Made by a program: the position numbers and the translations under genes. Shown here piece by piece: positions 37,801-49,800 of a DNA stretch of 64,000 bases. Under the pieces are notes generated by a model. That model did not search any database and had not been told where the DNA came from. It was given only the letters and a program-made list of their open reading frames with translations. This stretch comes from Heliopora coerulea (lineage: Eukaryota > Cnidaria > Anthozoa > Scleralcyonacea > Helioporidae): contig JASJOG010000006.1 of the NCBI GenBank assembly GCA_030142905.1, forward strand, positions 3,235,501 to 3,299,500. The letters run 5' to 3'. Each line of letters opens with the position of its first letter. The first letter of the stretch is position 1.

Positions 37801-40800
37801 AGATCTGTATGGGCTAAGGTGAGTTATAGAAAGTGAAAATTTATATTTTAGAAGTGTGAGAGCTTGGAGATATCTTGAGATGATAGACGAACGATCGTCA
37901 AGCACTATTCTCAGAAAAACGATTTCTGTGCCCCAGACTGGGATCGAACCCGCGACCTTCTGACGACCGGTGAGACGCTCTAATCATTGAGCTACCAAGA
38001 CTCAGATGGTGAGCTAAGGTGCAAGTTCGACATATGTGCGACCTAAGTGAAAACCACTGTATGTTAATAATGATATTGATGAAATTTATATTTTAGAAGT
38101 TTGAGAGCTTGGAGATATCTTGAGATGATAGATAAACGATGGTCAAGCTCTATAGCATAGAGCTTGACGAACGTTTATCTGTCATCTCAAGATATCCCCA
38201 AACTCTCACACTTCTAAATATAAAAATTTCATCAATACATATGTCGAACTTGCATCTTAGCTCACCATCTGAGTCTTGGTAGGTCAATGGTTAGAGCGTC
38301 TCACTGGTCATCAGGAGGTCGCGGGTTTGATCCTCGTCTAGGGATCAGAAATCGTTTTTCTGAGGATAGAGCTTGACGATCGTTCATCTATCACCTCAAA
38401 AAAAATTGAAAATCTTGCGGGAACACCGCGACGGCGTTAGTAAGTTTTTGCTGAGCTAAATAACGTGTTGTTCCCAAAGAGATTTCTCTTGGTATTTCCA
38501 TTATCACAATACATGTATTGAAGGAATAGGACAGTGGCATAAGCTGTTTATTTAAAATTTTTCGATCCGGATTATTTGAGGCTGTTTTACACAATCCGAT
38601 TAAATGGATCCTGACAGTTAGATGCGTGTTCACGTCCTTTGAGTTGTTGGATTCAAGCGTCACAAAGCTACTTAAAACACGCAGCGGCGTCGCTAAGGGG
38701 GGGCATTGGGGGGTACATGCCCTACCAAAAATCTGTCGTGCCCGCGTACGTGGCCCCCAAAATGAAATTTGTGGTTTCAAAAATTGTTCTGGACTTAATA
38801 AGTAAACTGAAACCAGTTAGCTGCATTATACTCAGTTATTTACCAGACCAAATTATCCTACATTGAATACTACACGTGCAGTTTTATAGGTTGCGATTGT
38901 CAGCCTGGTGTATGCAATAAGCCCTTGACAGTCTGTGCATCAAGATATCCACTTTTGATTCGCCCCAGTTTCTCCTTGATGCTCTCGTCGCTTTAATACA
39001 TACTCCAAGCTGTCGCGAGGCAAAAAATCACAATTGTAAACTTGCCTTTATAGTGTAAATGAATAAATGAAAGTTGTATTGCAAATATGATTCACCGTGG
39101 TTTCTGTTTCGTCAGTAGCATAGGAATCTTAGTACCTCCCGCCAATTTTTTCCCGACGAGTAGTGTGCTCCATATTTTAAAATGTCTAGCGACGCCACTG
39201 AAAACAAGGTTTATAAAATCCTATTTTCAAAACGGAAGACAATGTGATATGACAGACTGGATCCTGCGATCCAACCATTGAATGTTAAGGCTTCAGAATT
39301 CATAATGAATTTTAGTTGATATGATAGTTTTAACGCCCTTAAAATGTTAAAATTATACTATGATAGTTTTAAGGCTCTTAAAGTTTTTCACAGTGTTGCT
39401 TTAGCAACATGACGTTAGCATGTAACACTGTTAAAATGTAATTAATAAAGATTGCGTTAACGTGTGATTTTCCTGAAAGCAAACTGATATCTACTCATAA
39501 ACTTCCATAGTAGCGTCTTCATTAAAAACTGAATGCTACAAAGATATCCACGATTGAATTGGTATTTTAAGGATGTTGGAGCCTCACGATTTCGACTGAA
39601 GAAGTCGAATTCTGTTTTTGCGATGAAAAAGTCGAGAAAACACCGAAATAATATTTCCAAAAGTAATTTTCATTGAAGTTAATTGAATAATAAAATTTTT
39701 ATTACTACTGAATTACCTAATTTTTGATTGAAATGTGGATACTTTACATGAAAATCTTGTAGTAGTTGGTGCGGAATGAAGAGATCATCTCAATTGCTTT
39801 TCATCGCTAGGTTCATTATATGATTTGCAGTCAGTCTTCCAGTGTTTACCGAGTTCAGTGGGCGTCACCACGCAAAAATTCATTTTGTAGGCGTATAAAT
39901 TACACCAATTATTCCAAATTACTTTGTCCTTTGAAGTTATTACATTTCATTTTGTTTTTGCATATGCTCACTTTTAACGTTGTTGTAATGATCTTTGAGT
40001 ATTGAACTTGTTGATACCAGTATTTTTAATTTCTGCAGGAAAGAGAATATCTTCTTGCCTGTAACCCGCGTCATAATGAAATGCTGGAAACGATTCAAAA
40101 TAGCATTATTACAGTAGTGTTTGACAGTGCGAGTCCTTCATCAGTAAATGAGGTTAGTTTAATTACTTGCAATTCGCAGAGTTGGAACCAACGTTTTTAG
40201 AGCACCACTCTTCCAGCTAGTTAAAAAAAAAAAAAGACTGCAGAAAGACTGCTTAAAAATGGTTGTCACGATTTTTGAAGTGAATTCCACAAATGGCCAT
40301 GCCGTTTTTGGGCTCCTGATGTATTTATTTTACCGTCATATGAAATTGGAATATTCCTATGTTCATAGTAATAGAGGCATTCCAGACCTTTCTTAGTTTC
40401 TAAGAAACCGCGCCAGGCATATGGCCCAGTTTGAGTTTAATCTCAACCCGAGTATGAAGTAGAGCATAGCAGTTCCGTATAATCTGATACTCCTTGTCGC
40501 AAATCTAACAAAAAGTTGTCCTTAACTGAACCGTTGTTCTATCTTAAATGTGGGGAACACAGGATAGAAAACCCACACTTTCACAAAAGTCACAGATTTT
40601 TAAATACTTTTATTCGACTCTCATTCATTTTACTCCTCCTCCTCGCCTCTCCTTCACGTGTTTTTTTCTATTTCCGGCTCCAATTAACAATAACAATCAA
40701 CTATAGCATGTGATTACCACGTAGTTTCCGACACCCTCCCCCATGTGACTTCTGTAGGGAGGCACATGCAAAAGGAAACACTATGGTAAGTTCGTTAAAA

Positions 40801-43800
40801 CGTCATAAAAGGAAATTGAAATTAAATGTTTATATCACTACTATTTATCTAAAATTGTTTGTCATCTAGTTTCACGAATGTTCCTATTCAGAAATATCCT
40901 GCATACGTAGATTAGCAGCGGCTGCTGCTCCTCGTCTCGGACGAAAGGGATGTGCTTCTGGGTTCAACTGCGTTTCTCCTGATGCTTGTTCAACCGGTAT
41001 GTCGCATGACAGTTCTAAAGGGTACAACTGCTGAATGGCTCTTTCCAAACGGCCTTTTCCAACCCGTAATGTTGCATCACGAATCACACCGTCTCGGCCT
41101 GTGATTGAACTTTCTATGATGCCTAGAGGCCACTTCCCTCTGTTCTTCTCTTCACTTTTAACGATGACAACATCCCCGACTTTCAGGGAAGACTACTTGT
41201 TTGTTGCGTTACAGTTGTGGCGTTGAGGTACTCGTTGGTCCAGCGTTTCCACAACATGTCCTTACATGAACGTAGGTACCGTGCTCTCTTACGGAGATCC
41301 ACGTTTTCCTCTCGCCAAGGCTCAAGCTCCGGTATACGATTGGTGCACTGGAACAAGAAACTGGCTGGGGTCAAGAGTGGAAGTTGAATGTCGTCTTCGA
41401 CATAAGACAACGGACGATGGTTCAGTTGTGTCTCGATTTCAAGGACAACTTCGGCAAGTTCGGACAACGTTAACATTCTTCCTCCAATTGTCTTATAAAG
41501 GGCGCGCTTGAAAAGGCCTACTAGTCTCTCGAATTGTCCGCCCCACCATGGTGCACGGCTCTGGTTGAATTGCCATTTGATGTGTTCATCTGCGAGGAAG
41601 CCTTGTAGTTGCTCATCATTTCTGACTCTCTTGATCCATCTCGCAGCTCCTACAAATGTTCTGCCGTTGTCTGAGAAGATCTTCGTTGGTCGACCTCTGC
41701 GAGCAATCAATCTTTTCAAGCTTCCCAGAAAGGTGACGGTGTCCAAATTAGGAAGGATCTCTAGATGTAGAGCTCGGGTAAGGCTACACGCAAACAAGAC
41801 CAAATATGCTTTTCCCTCTAACCTTTGAGACTTCTTGTATTTGATGGGACCTGCGAAGTCCACACCAACCACTTCGAAAGCTGTCGAACCTTCTGTTCTT
41901 TCCTTTGGTAAAGGTCCAGGCGGTGGTTCATTTACTGCTCTTACTTGGAAGCGCTTGCATCCCCAGCAAGACTTTATTACGTTCTTTGTGAGTTGTCGCA
42001 GTCGTGGAATCCAGAATACCTCTCGAACACTTGCCATGGTGAGACCGACGCCTCCATGAAGGGTACGGTAATGTTCTCTTTGCACAAGCTTTCTGGTAAA
42101 TGGGCAATCATCTGGCAAATAAACTGGATAGACACCTTGAATACGCCCACGACACTCCAGTATGCCAGTCGAAATAGGTTGCAAATTGAGTTGAAGGTTA
42201 TCGCTCTCGAATTTAGGCGAGGTTTTGGCTCGTTCTTGGACCCGGCGAATCCACCAGTTAGTTTGTGATTCTAGTTCGACAGTGGTAAGTGGTCCGGTAA
42301 TTTGTGGAGACACACGACGGCAGTTGGTGAGGAATCGGTTTACCCATGCGCATACTCGTAAGGTCCTCTTTAAATCGCATCGATCAAGAAGTTCGTCTAA
42401 CTCGTCTTGTTCGTCCATCGTTACTGCTGCAATAACTTCACGATGTACCTTAGCTTCTACTTGGGACTCCGCGCTTATCTTGGTCCCGGGATTTGGAGGC
42501 CACGATGCATGCTGGGATAGCCATTGTGGTCCGCTCCACCACAATTTCGAGTCAACGACATTTCCGCCTCGACTTCCCAAGTCAGCTGGATTTTGGCTCA
42601 GGGTACGTGTCTCCAACTATCTATCTTGTGCTCTCCAATCTTTCGGGCACGGTTGTTCACGAACTGTCGATATTCTCCCCCACCAGAGAGCCAATGTAGG
42701 GCGACTGTGCTATCACTCCAACAATGAACTCCCGCGATTGGGAAACCCTCCAGCGCTTTACGGACGTTATCTACGGCATTCGCTGCCATATGAGCACTAA
42801 CCAACTCTAGGCGGGGAATTGTGAGACCACGTTTAGCTATTCGTGACTTGGCAGCTACAATTCCTTGGGTAATTCCGGAAGGTTGTCGAACCACGGCATA
42901 CACGGCTGTCGCTACTCCATGACCACTAGCATCGCCAAAGGCATGGAGCTCTATTGCTTTGATTAACTCTCGATGTGTTGCCAGACTGTGATGAGTTGTA
43001 GCGATGGGAGGTAATGCATCTGTCCACATTTTCCAACGAATGGCTATGTCGTCAGGCAACTGAAAGTCCCAAGCTAGTTTGCGGTCGCAAACGTCGTGAT
43101 AAATCAATTTTGCTTGAAGCGTCAAGGGCAACACCAAACCCAGAGGATCATAAATACTTGCTAGCTTAGCCAAAATGCCTCTTTTCGTCGTCTCTGTATT
43201 CTCTTGAGGGAATGCTAGGCCTAATGTATCTTTCGACTTGTCCCAAGTCAGGCCAAGAAGCTTACATTCTTCTCTAGGTGTAGAGTCGAACTGTTGCTTA
43301 GCGTAGGTATTCTCTGCTTCACTAGTTTTCTCATGTGGCTGATTGTCTTCTAATTCTGGTGCGTTGGGATGCCACTTGTGTAGTTCGAAAGATGCGTCAG
43401 CAAAGACTTCCACAGCTTCACTCTTCATTTCTTTCGCCGCATGGACTGTCGCAGCACCAGACAACAAATCATCCACGTAGAGGTCACGAGATAGCTCTTT
43501 CACTCTCTCTGGTAGTTGGTCGCTCCACTTGTTTAGGTGTTCTTGAATCACTCCACCTAACAGAAACGGAGATGAGACCAGTCCAAACAATGCTCTGGTG
43601 AAACGAAAGGTTTCCACTTCATCTGAATCGGAACTGCGCAATCAGTGAAACCGAAGTGAATCACGATCTTCTGCTCTTATTCGCACTTGTAAGAATGCCT
43701 TTTTCATGTCCCCAGCCACCATTACTGAGCGGAATCTGCTACGGACCAACACATCCCATAGCTTGTTCTGAAGCGGTGGACCAGCCTCGAGGCAATCGTT

Positions 43801-46800
43801 CAGCGACGGAGCTATTTTCTCAGCACGAGCAGAGCAATCATAGACAACACGCATCCTTGTACTCTCTGCACTTTCTCTAATTACGGCACGATGAGGCATG
43901 TAATATTCTTTGCCAACTACTTCGGATGGAGTCCTTTCAAAGATACTTTGTTCTAACTGGTCGCGGATAATTTGGTCGTACTCTTCTAATTTGCCTGCAG
44001 CTCTTAACTTCTTGACTTGGGTTCTAAGACGTCGAAGACTGCCAACACGATTGTTCGGGAGTGGTAGGTGGTTACCTTTCCATGGTAACCCGGTTTCGTA
44101 CCATCCTTCACTAGCATTTCGAGTCAACTGTTCGCGAAATTCTTAATGTACTACCTCTTGATCACCAGTTGGAGAGTCGGCCAATCCAAGTACATCTAGA
44201 GCACACAACTGTTCATAATCAGCGTTGGAGTTGATTGCCAGAAAACTAGGAGTGACTTCTCTTTCCACGCCAGGGCCCATTATTGCCCAACCAAATCGAG
44301 TAAACTCCGCTACCGGTTCGCCTTGTCGTCCTATGCGTGGTTGCGTCAATGTTCGGATCTTCGCATATTCGTTAGCACCCAATATGACATGTACAGGCAG
44401 CTTTTTCTTGACCGTCAAATCGTCTAGCTTGATGTCTCGCAAATGCTGGAAACTCTTAATTTTTTCGTCATTGCGCGGGTTGTCCAACGACAGCAGTTCA
44501 CGCTTGTTGATCTTGGTTACACGGGCTTCTAATGCGAAATTTCCATTGATGGCCACAATATGAATATCATATTGAGAGAATTTGGTAGTTGTTGTCCCCA
44601 GCAATGTCGCTATTCGTTTAATGTCCTTTTTTACCTCACGCGCTCGAGTAAGTTCGATTAATGTTGACGAAACGTAGGAATGACTTGCGCCACTGTCTAA
44701 TAGTGCTCGAAACTTGTACCCACCAACTCTGACAACCACAACGGGGTGTACGACAGCCGTATTGTCAACGTCGGAAGTCATACCAGGCTCTTCAGTCTGT
44801 TGTTACGGGCAAATAGACGTGTGATGTCTTTTCTTGCATTTTTGGCAGGAAGACTTGATCTTACACGAGCTGGCGATGTGTTGACCAGAAACGCAATTGA
44901 AACACAACCCTTTTTTGGCTAGGACCTTTTTTCTTTCATCTGGCGATGTGACGTTGACGCAGTAGGAGGTTTTGTGTTCACTGCTCTCACAATAGGCACA
45001 CACATCAATCGAACTAGCAAGGTTTCGGACAGACGTTCGATGTCTTTCTACAGCCTCTTTCTCTCGTTTAGCTACGACCCCATCTGTCTGTTTTAAGCGT
45101 AGGCGCAAAGTCTTCAGTTTGGCTTCAAGCTCAGCAAGCTGTTTTTTCATTGACATCACGGTTTAGTTACGCAAACGTTCTAGTCACTCAATAAATATGT
45201 TGTACTCACGGCTGAATCCCGTCGGAGGTGCCAGTAATGTGGGGAACACAGGATAGAAAACCCACACTTTCACAAAAGTCACAGATTTTTAAATACAGTC
45301 AACTCTCGCCTTGCGGACACCCCGCTATTACGGACACCCCGTTATTACGGACACCCCGTTATTACGGACAGATATTAAATCCCCGGCCGAAACTACTATG
45401 AAATGTATTGAAATAACTCTCGCTATTACGGACTCTCGTTATTACGGAATTGCGGACACTTCTTGCGGTCCCAAACTAACATTTGTATAGTTTTACTCTC
45501 GTTACAACGGACACCTGCTGTTTGTCAGCGGAAGTACTTTGAATATTCTGTTCGCCATTACTTCTGTCGACAAAAATGACAGACAAAATATAAACGTGTC
45601 TTTCAATACAACCAACATGTATGTTGCGATCTTCAAAGTTCTTCCGCTTTGTTTACATTGCTTTCGAAACTTTTTACGTTTTTTTGCCATTTCAGTGCTC
45701 TTGACAGACTTGCGCTTTTGTGTAGACTATTTAGTGGCTATTCCTTCGTGTTTGTCTCGCAAGGACTGCCTGGCTATATCACTGCCAATAATGAGTTTGT
45801 CAAGTCTTGTCAAATATCTATGTTCACCATAAAACTTGTAAGGAACGTGAATCTCTAAACCCAGGCCAGCTCCTCTGTTTACCCTCTTTCCACAAATGAC
45901 AGCTTCTCCTCTGCGATTTACTCTTTTCAAAAATGAAGAAACAATTTTGGACAGTCCTAAAGGGATATGCCCCACAACTCGTCCGTTATTTTCTGTTATG
46001 GCCACAGCATGTGGATCTTTGGCATTTTCCGGTTCACGTTGAAGCACGAGAGTCATGTCAATTTCAGGCTGAAATTCGTCTTTGTAAGCATGGTGGCCTC
46101 TCAACCAAGAATAAGACTTTTATTCTTCACACTTTTCTTGACTTGCCATAAATTTGTTAGTATTTGTCAGTATTTGTCTAAAACAGGATTACTAACTTCG
46201 CATAAGTCCACTGAGTTTTGTTACGTTATTGTAGCTTTACAGTGAAGGAAAAGGCAATCGACACTGATTCATGTTACAGTTTGATTTTTGGTTTGGGTAT
46301 ATAATATTTTTTTCTCAATACAAATTTTTGATTTGTATTTTATTTGTATTTTGTATTTATATATCACAGTAAAAGTTAACTAGAAATTGAAAGAAGCTGG
46401 ACATTTTAAAATAAAAAAGCAGTAATACATAATAAAGATATTTTACAGCCTGACTATGGGTCATTTTTCTCGCACCACGCTGTTGCGGACACTCGCTATT
46501 ACGGACACCAAATGACAGTCCCCAGGGTGTCCGCAATAACGAGAGTTGACTGTACTTTTATTCGACTCTCATTCATTTTATTCCTCCTCCTCGCCTCTCC
46601 TTCACGTGTTTTTTTCTATTTCCGGCTCCAATTAACAATAACAATCAACTATAGCATGTGATTACCACGTAGCTTCCGACATAAAAAGTTCACCATAACT
46701 TTTAATGATTTATGTCTTCCTTTATAGTATCTTTCTTTGCTGAATGGTGGCAACTGTCACGACAGATGGTTTGACAAATCACTTCAAATTATTGCTTTCA

Positions 46801-49800
46801 AGAATGGATTATTTGGGGTTAACGCTGATGTAAGGAAATGACGTAATTTTTTTGTAATTATGAGGGATATTTATGAAGTTCATAACAACAAGGCTCAACA
46901 CCATTCTCGTGCTCAAGACCCTCTCGTTAAACTGAAAATTTAATGCTTGGGTAATAGCCGATGAATATGTCCCAGATTCTGATACGTGCGTATCCCACAT
47001 GTACGAGATACACCGACCTACGGTATCGGAGACTGAGAGCTTTACACTTTTTGCTGTTTATTACCAGAAAACGTACTATCATTAACGCCAACCTCAAACT
47101 TGTTAACGCAAAAATACATTCATTTTATTCAACGGACATTCATTAACGCTTCTGTTACTTTCAACTGACATTTTTGCGTAGAAAGTGACATTCATTAGCG
47201 TTTATACGAAACTATTGCATCAAAGGGCATTCTATAGCGACAAGAGACGACCATTAACACCATTCTGCTATACATTAGGTAGAACAAAATTTCAACTAAA
47301 CTGAACTCGGTTAGACAGTTCAAACCTCTTTTTTCGCCAATATTTCGATGACTGTTTTGCTATGTAAAATGCTCTACTGACCACCTTCTGCTCTGCTGAG
47401 CCCTTTCAGAACTGTCTTAACTCACAACATGGAATTATGCAACTGAAGACAGTCGTCCAGTCTATTGCAGGGGCAAACTGGAATCTTAACATATATTTTA
47501 GTTCAAAGCACTTTGTTAACACACATCAACTTTTATGTCTCGGGGAAAAAAAATTGTTTCTCGGCAAAATAAAGCTCCGCCATCAATGCTTTCATGCAGT
47601 CCAGTACTGCCGCGCATTGTGAGTTTTGATTGCAAAATATGTTTTTTCTGAGACGTAGAAGTTGATGTGTGTTAGCAAAGTGCTGTGAACTAAAGGTGGT
47701 TAACAGCTTGAAATTATACTTGTCAGGAAAAATGTGGTATGTTGAGAAAATTTTATAATATCAGTTAAGTGAAGGTGCAGACGAAACCACGTTTACACCT
47801 TTTGCTGTTCGTTACATGAGAAATTTGATTGGGAAACGACACGAAATACCATAAGCTCGCAACTAATACAGGGTCTTGATACTACCATTGTTTAATTTGA
47901 TTGCGAGAATGGATCTCTTAGCATTTGCTAAACCGTTAGAGGTTATTCTCACCGAGTGTTTTGTTTTAATGAAACAGAATTGAAATTTTAATCGTAAACA
48001 CGACGAAAAGCTGTTTAAATATGAAAGAACTCCCTATTTGGGTTGCAGTTTGTGGCTAAACTCTGTGTGGATTTTTTATTGCATTCACTCTGGCGTACAC
48101 GTATTTCTAGTTGTAAAATAATACAACAAATGATTCGGATATGTACAGACCGAGCTGATGTAACACTGAGTGTGACGAGAACAAGGTGAGAGGTCGTGCA
48201 AACCTACGTGACGTGGATTGCGACTTTTTATAAAACGCTTAACAGATACCTTGCGACTGTGACTTATTGGGAAGACCAGTACAGGGAGGCAGTGCTGTTC
48301 CCAATAACGATTTTTAAAATTGGCATACCGGTAATGTACTGATATGTCAACAATCTTATTTTATACCTTAAGCAGACAAAGTATTTACACTGATTTAACT
48401 TTTCAGTTTGGCTCATCTTTTTAAAGTTCTTGATGACGTCGTAGTCCGTAGGAGGTTTTGTGGTTTATCACCTTTTTTTTTTTTACTTTACGCAGAATAG
48501 GATCTGCGTCATTAAATTTGTATTGCTGTCAGCAATTCGAAAATATTTCGGACCTCTTGTTTATTAATCTCTATTTTTGGCATTCATATGCCATTCAGTA
48601 TGATATCGAGAAAGTGGCATGGTGACATATAAAGCACTCGCCAGATTAAGACAAATTAATTCATATATCAATTATTCATTCGACGAAACCATCAGCTGTG
48701 AGACAAACACCGAGCTAAACACTCCGAAAATATAATGGAATCACTTGGACTAAGTTGTATGAAGTTTCTGAAATCAAAGAAATCTCATGGTTCACAATCC
48801 AGATGTACATTTGCCGTCAAGTATCTAGGATCGGGACAGCTCACTAGGCCCGGATTAGAGGAGATGTGTACCTTCGTTCACACCACCTTCGAAGAACGAA
48901 AATCAAAACTGAAACAACTACGAAAAGGTAGTTTAGTGACCTCAATGGAAGACTTCGTGATAACATCCTGCCAAAACGGTCTGGATTCGCCTCTTGTGTT
49001 TAAAATTCGACGTATTCAGTTTTGTGGAGTCTATAAAATCAATCCTAAGATCTTCTTCTTCACATACCAGTTTGGCAAATCAGCTGATACAGTGGATATT
49101 CATGTTGTGATGTGCAAAAGTAACAAGGAGGCCAAAACACTTGCTAAAGAGGCTGCAGTTTTGTTCAGAGATGTTACATTTTCATTGCACAAAGAGCATT
49201 AAGAGAACAGTGAACTTCATACTAAAACTGTCTAGCATCGGTTAGACCAAACATCAGTCGCTGGGAGTTCTGACTCACAGGAGAATGTGTAAATCATAAG
49301 AACCAAATAGTATCTTGATTGGACTATGGTACAAATGTTCTGGCTGAGTAGCGGACCCAGTTCAACAGGTTTTTTGCACAAATATATATGTACGTCAAGA
49401 AATGTTGGATAATCATAAATGGATTAAGATCTCTTCATCATCCAGAATTTCTTGGGTTGACTTCCTGGAATGTAAACTCTTACACTATTCGTGAAAGTTA
49501 GATGTAGAGATTTCAATTTTTCACTATTGATGGGTGATTTCAGAGATTTCACTGTAAATAAAATGTTCCGTGGTATTTCCAAAAGCCCGAATTACAAAGG
49601 AAACAAAAATTTAACAAACACAATACGCAAACTCCATTTATTTTTTCGCACGAATAATTGATTAATTGAACCCTTGTTTAGATTACTCAATGCTACTGCT
49701 ATCACTGTTCGGCACGTACGTTACTGTGGGATTTTGAAGCAATTTACACAACAGAGAATATTTCGTTGTTCCGTTGTATAAGCCTTATCAACGACCATGA

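Larger units (their letters stand above)
40549..46681 (-). mobile_element. Degraded BEL/Pao LTR retrotransposon
   Basis: The 185-bp LTRs (40549-40733, and 45238-45295 plus 46555-46681) read TGTCGG...CCCACA on the minus strand and differ at two positions. They are flanked by a 4-bp TAAA duplication (40545-40548, 46682-46685). A purine tract, GGGGGAGGG, adjoins the 3' LTR at 40734-40742. A candidate primer-binding site starting TGGCACCTCC lies at 45216-45233. The order on the minus strand is Gag knuckles, protease, RT, RNase H, integrase. The 5' LTR is split by a Tigger-like transposon. The element lies antisense in an acyltransferase intron, ending 46 bp before exon 46728-46829. Confidence 0.92.
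45238..46681 (-). repeat. 5' LTR of the BEL/Pao element, split by a transposon
   Basis: The LTR segments 45238-45295 and 46555-46681 rejoin at a TA dinucleotide (45294-45295, repeated at 46553-46554) to match the intact LTR. The transposon therefore inserted after the retrotransposon. This entry spans both LTR parts and the insertion. Confidence 0.92.

Noticed and set aside
41266..44563. Many plus-strand open frames
   Set aside because: They are antisense to the BEL/Pao polyprotein, whose domains are on the minus strand.
45502..45690. Lys-rich 62-codon minus-strand frame in the Tigger-like element (MAKKRKKF...)
   Set aside because: The basic start recalls a DNA-binding segment, but no helix-turn-helix or DDE motif follows. 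It is probably a non-coding remnant.
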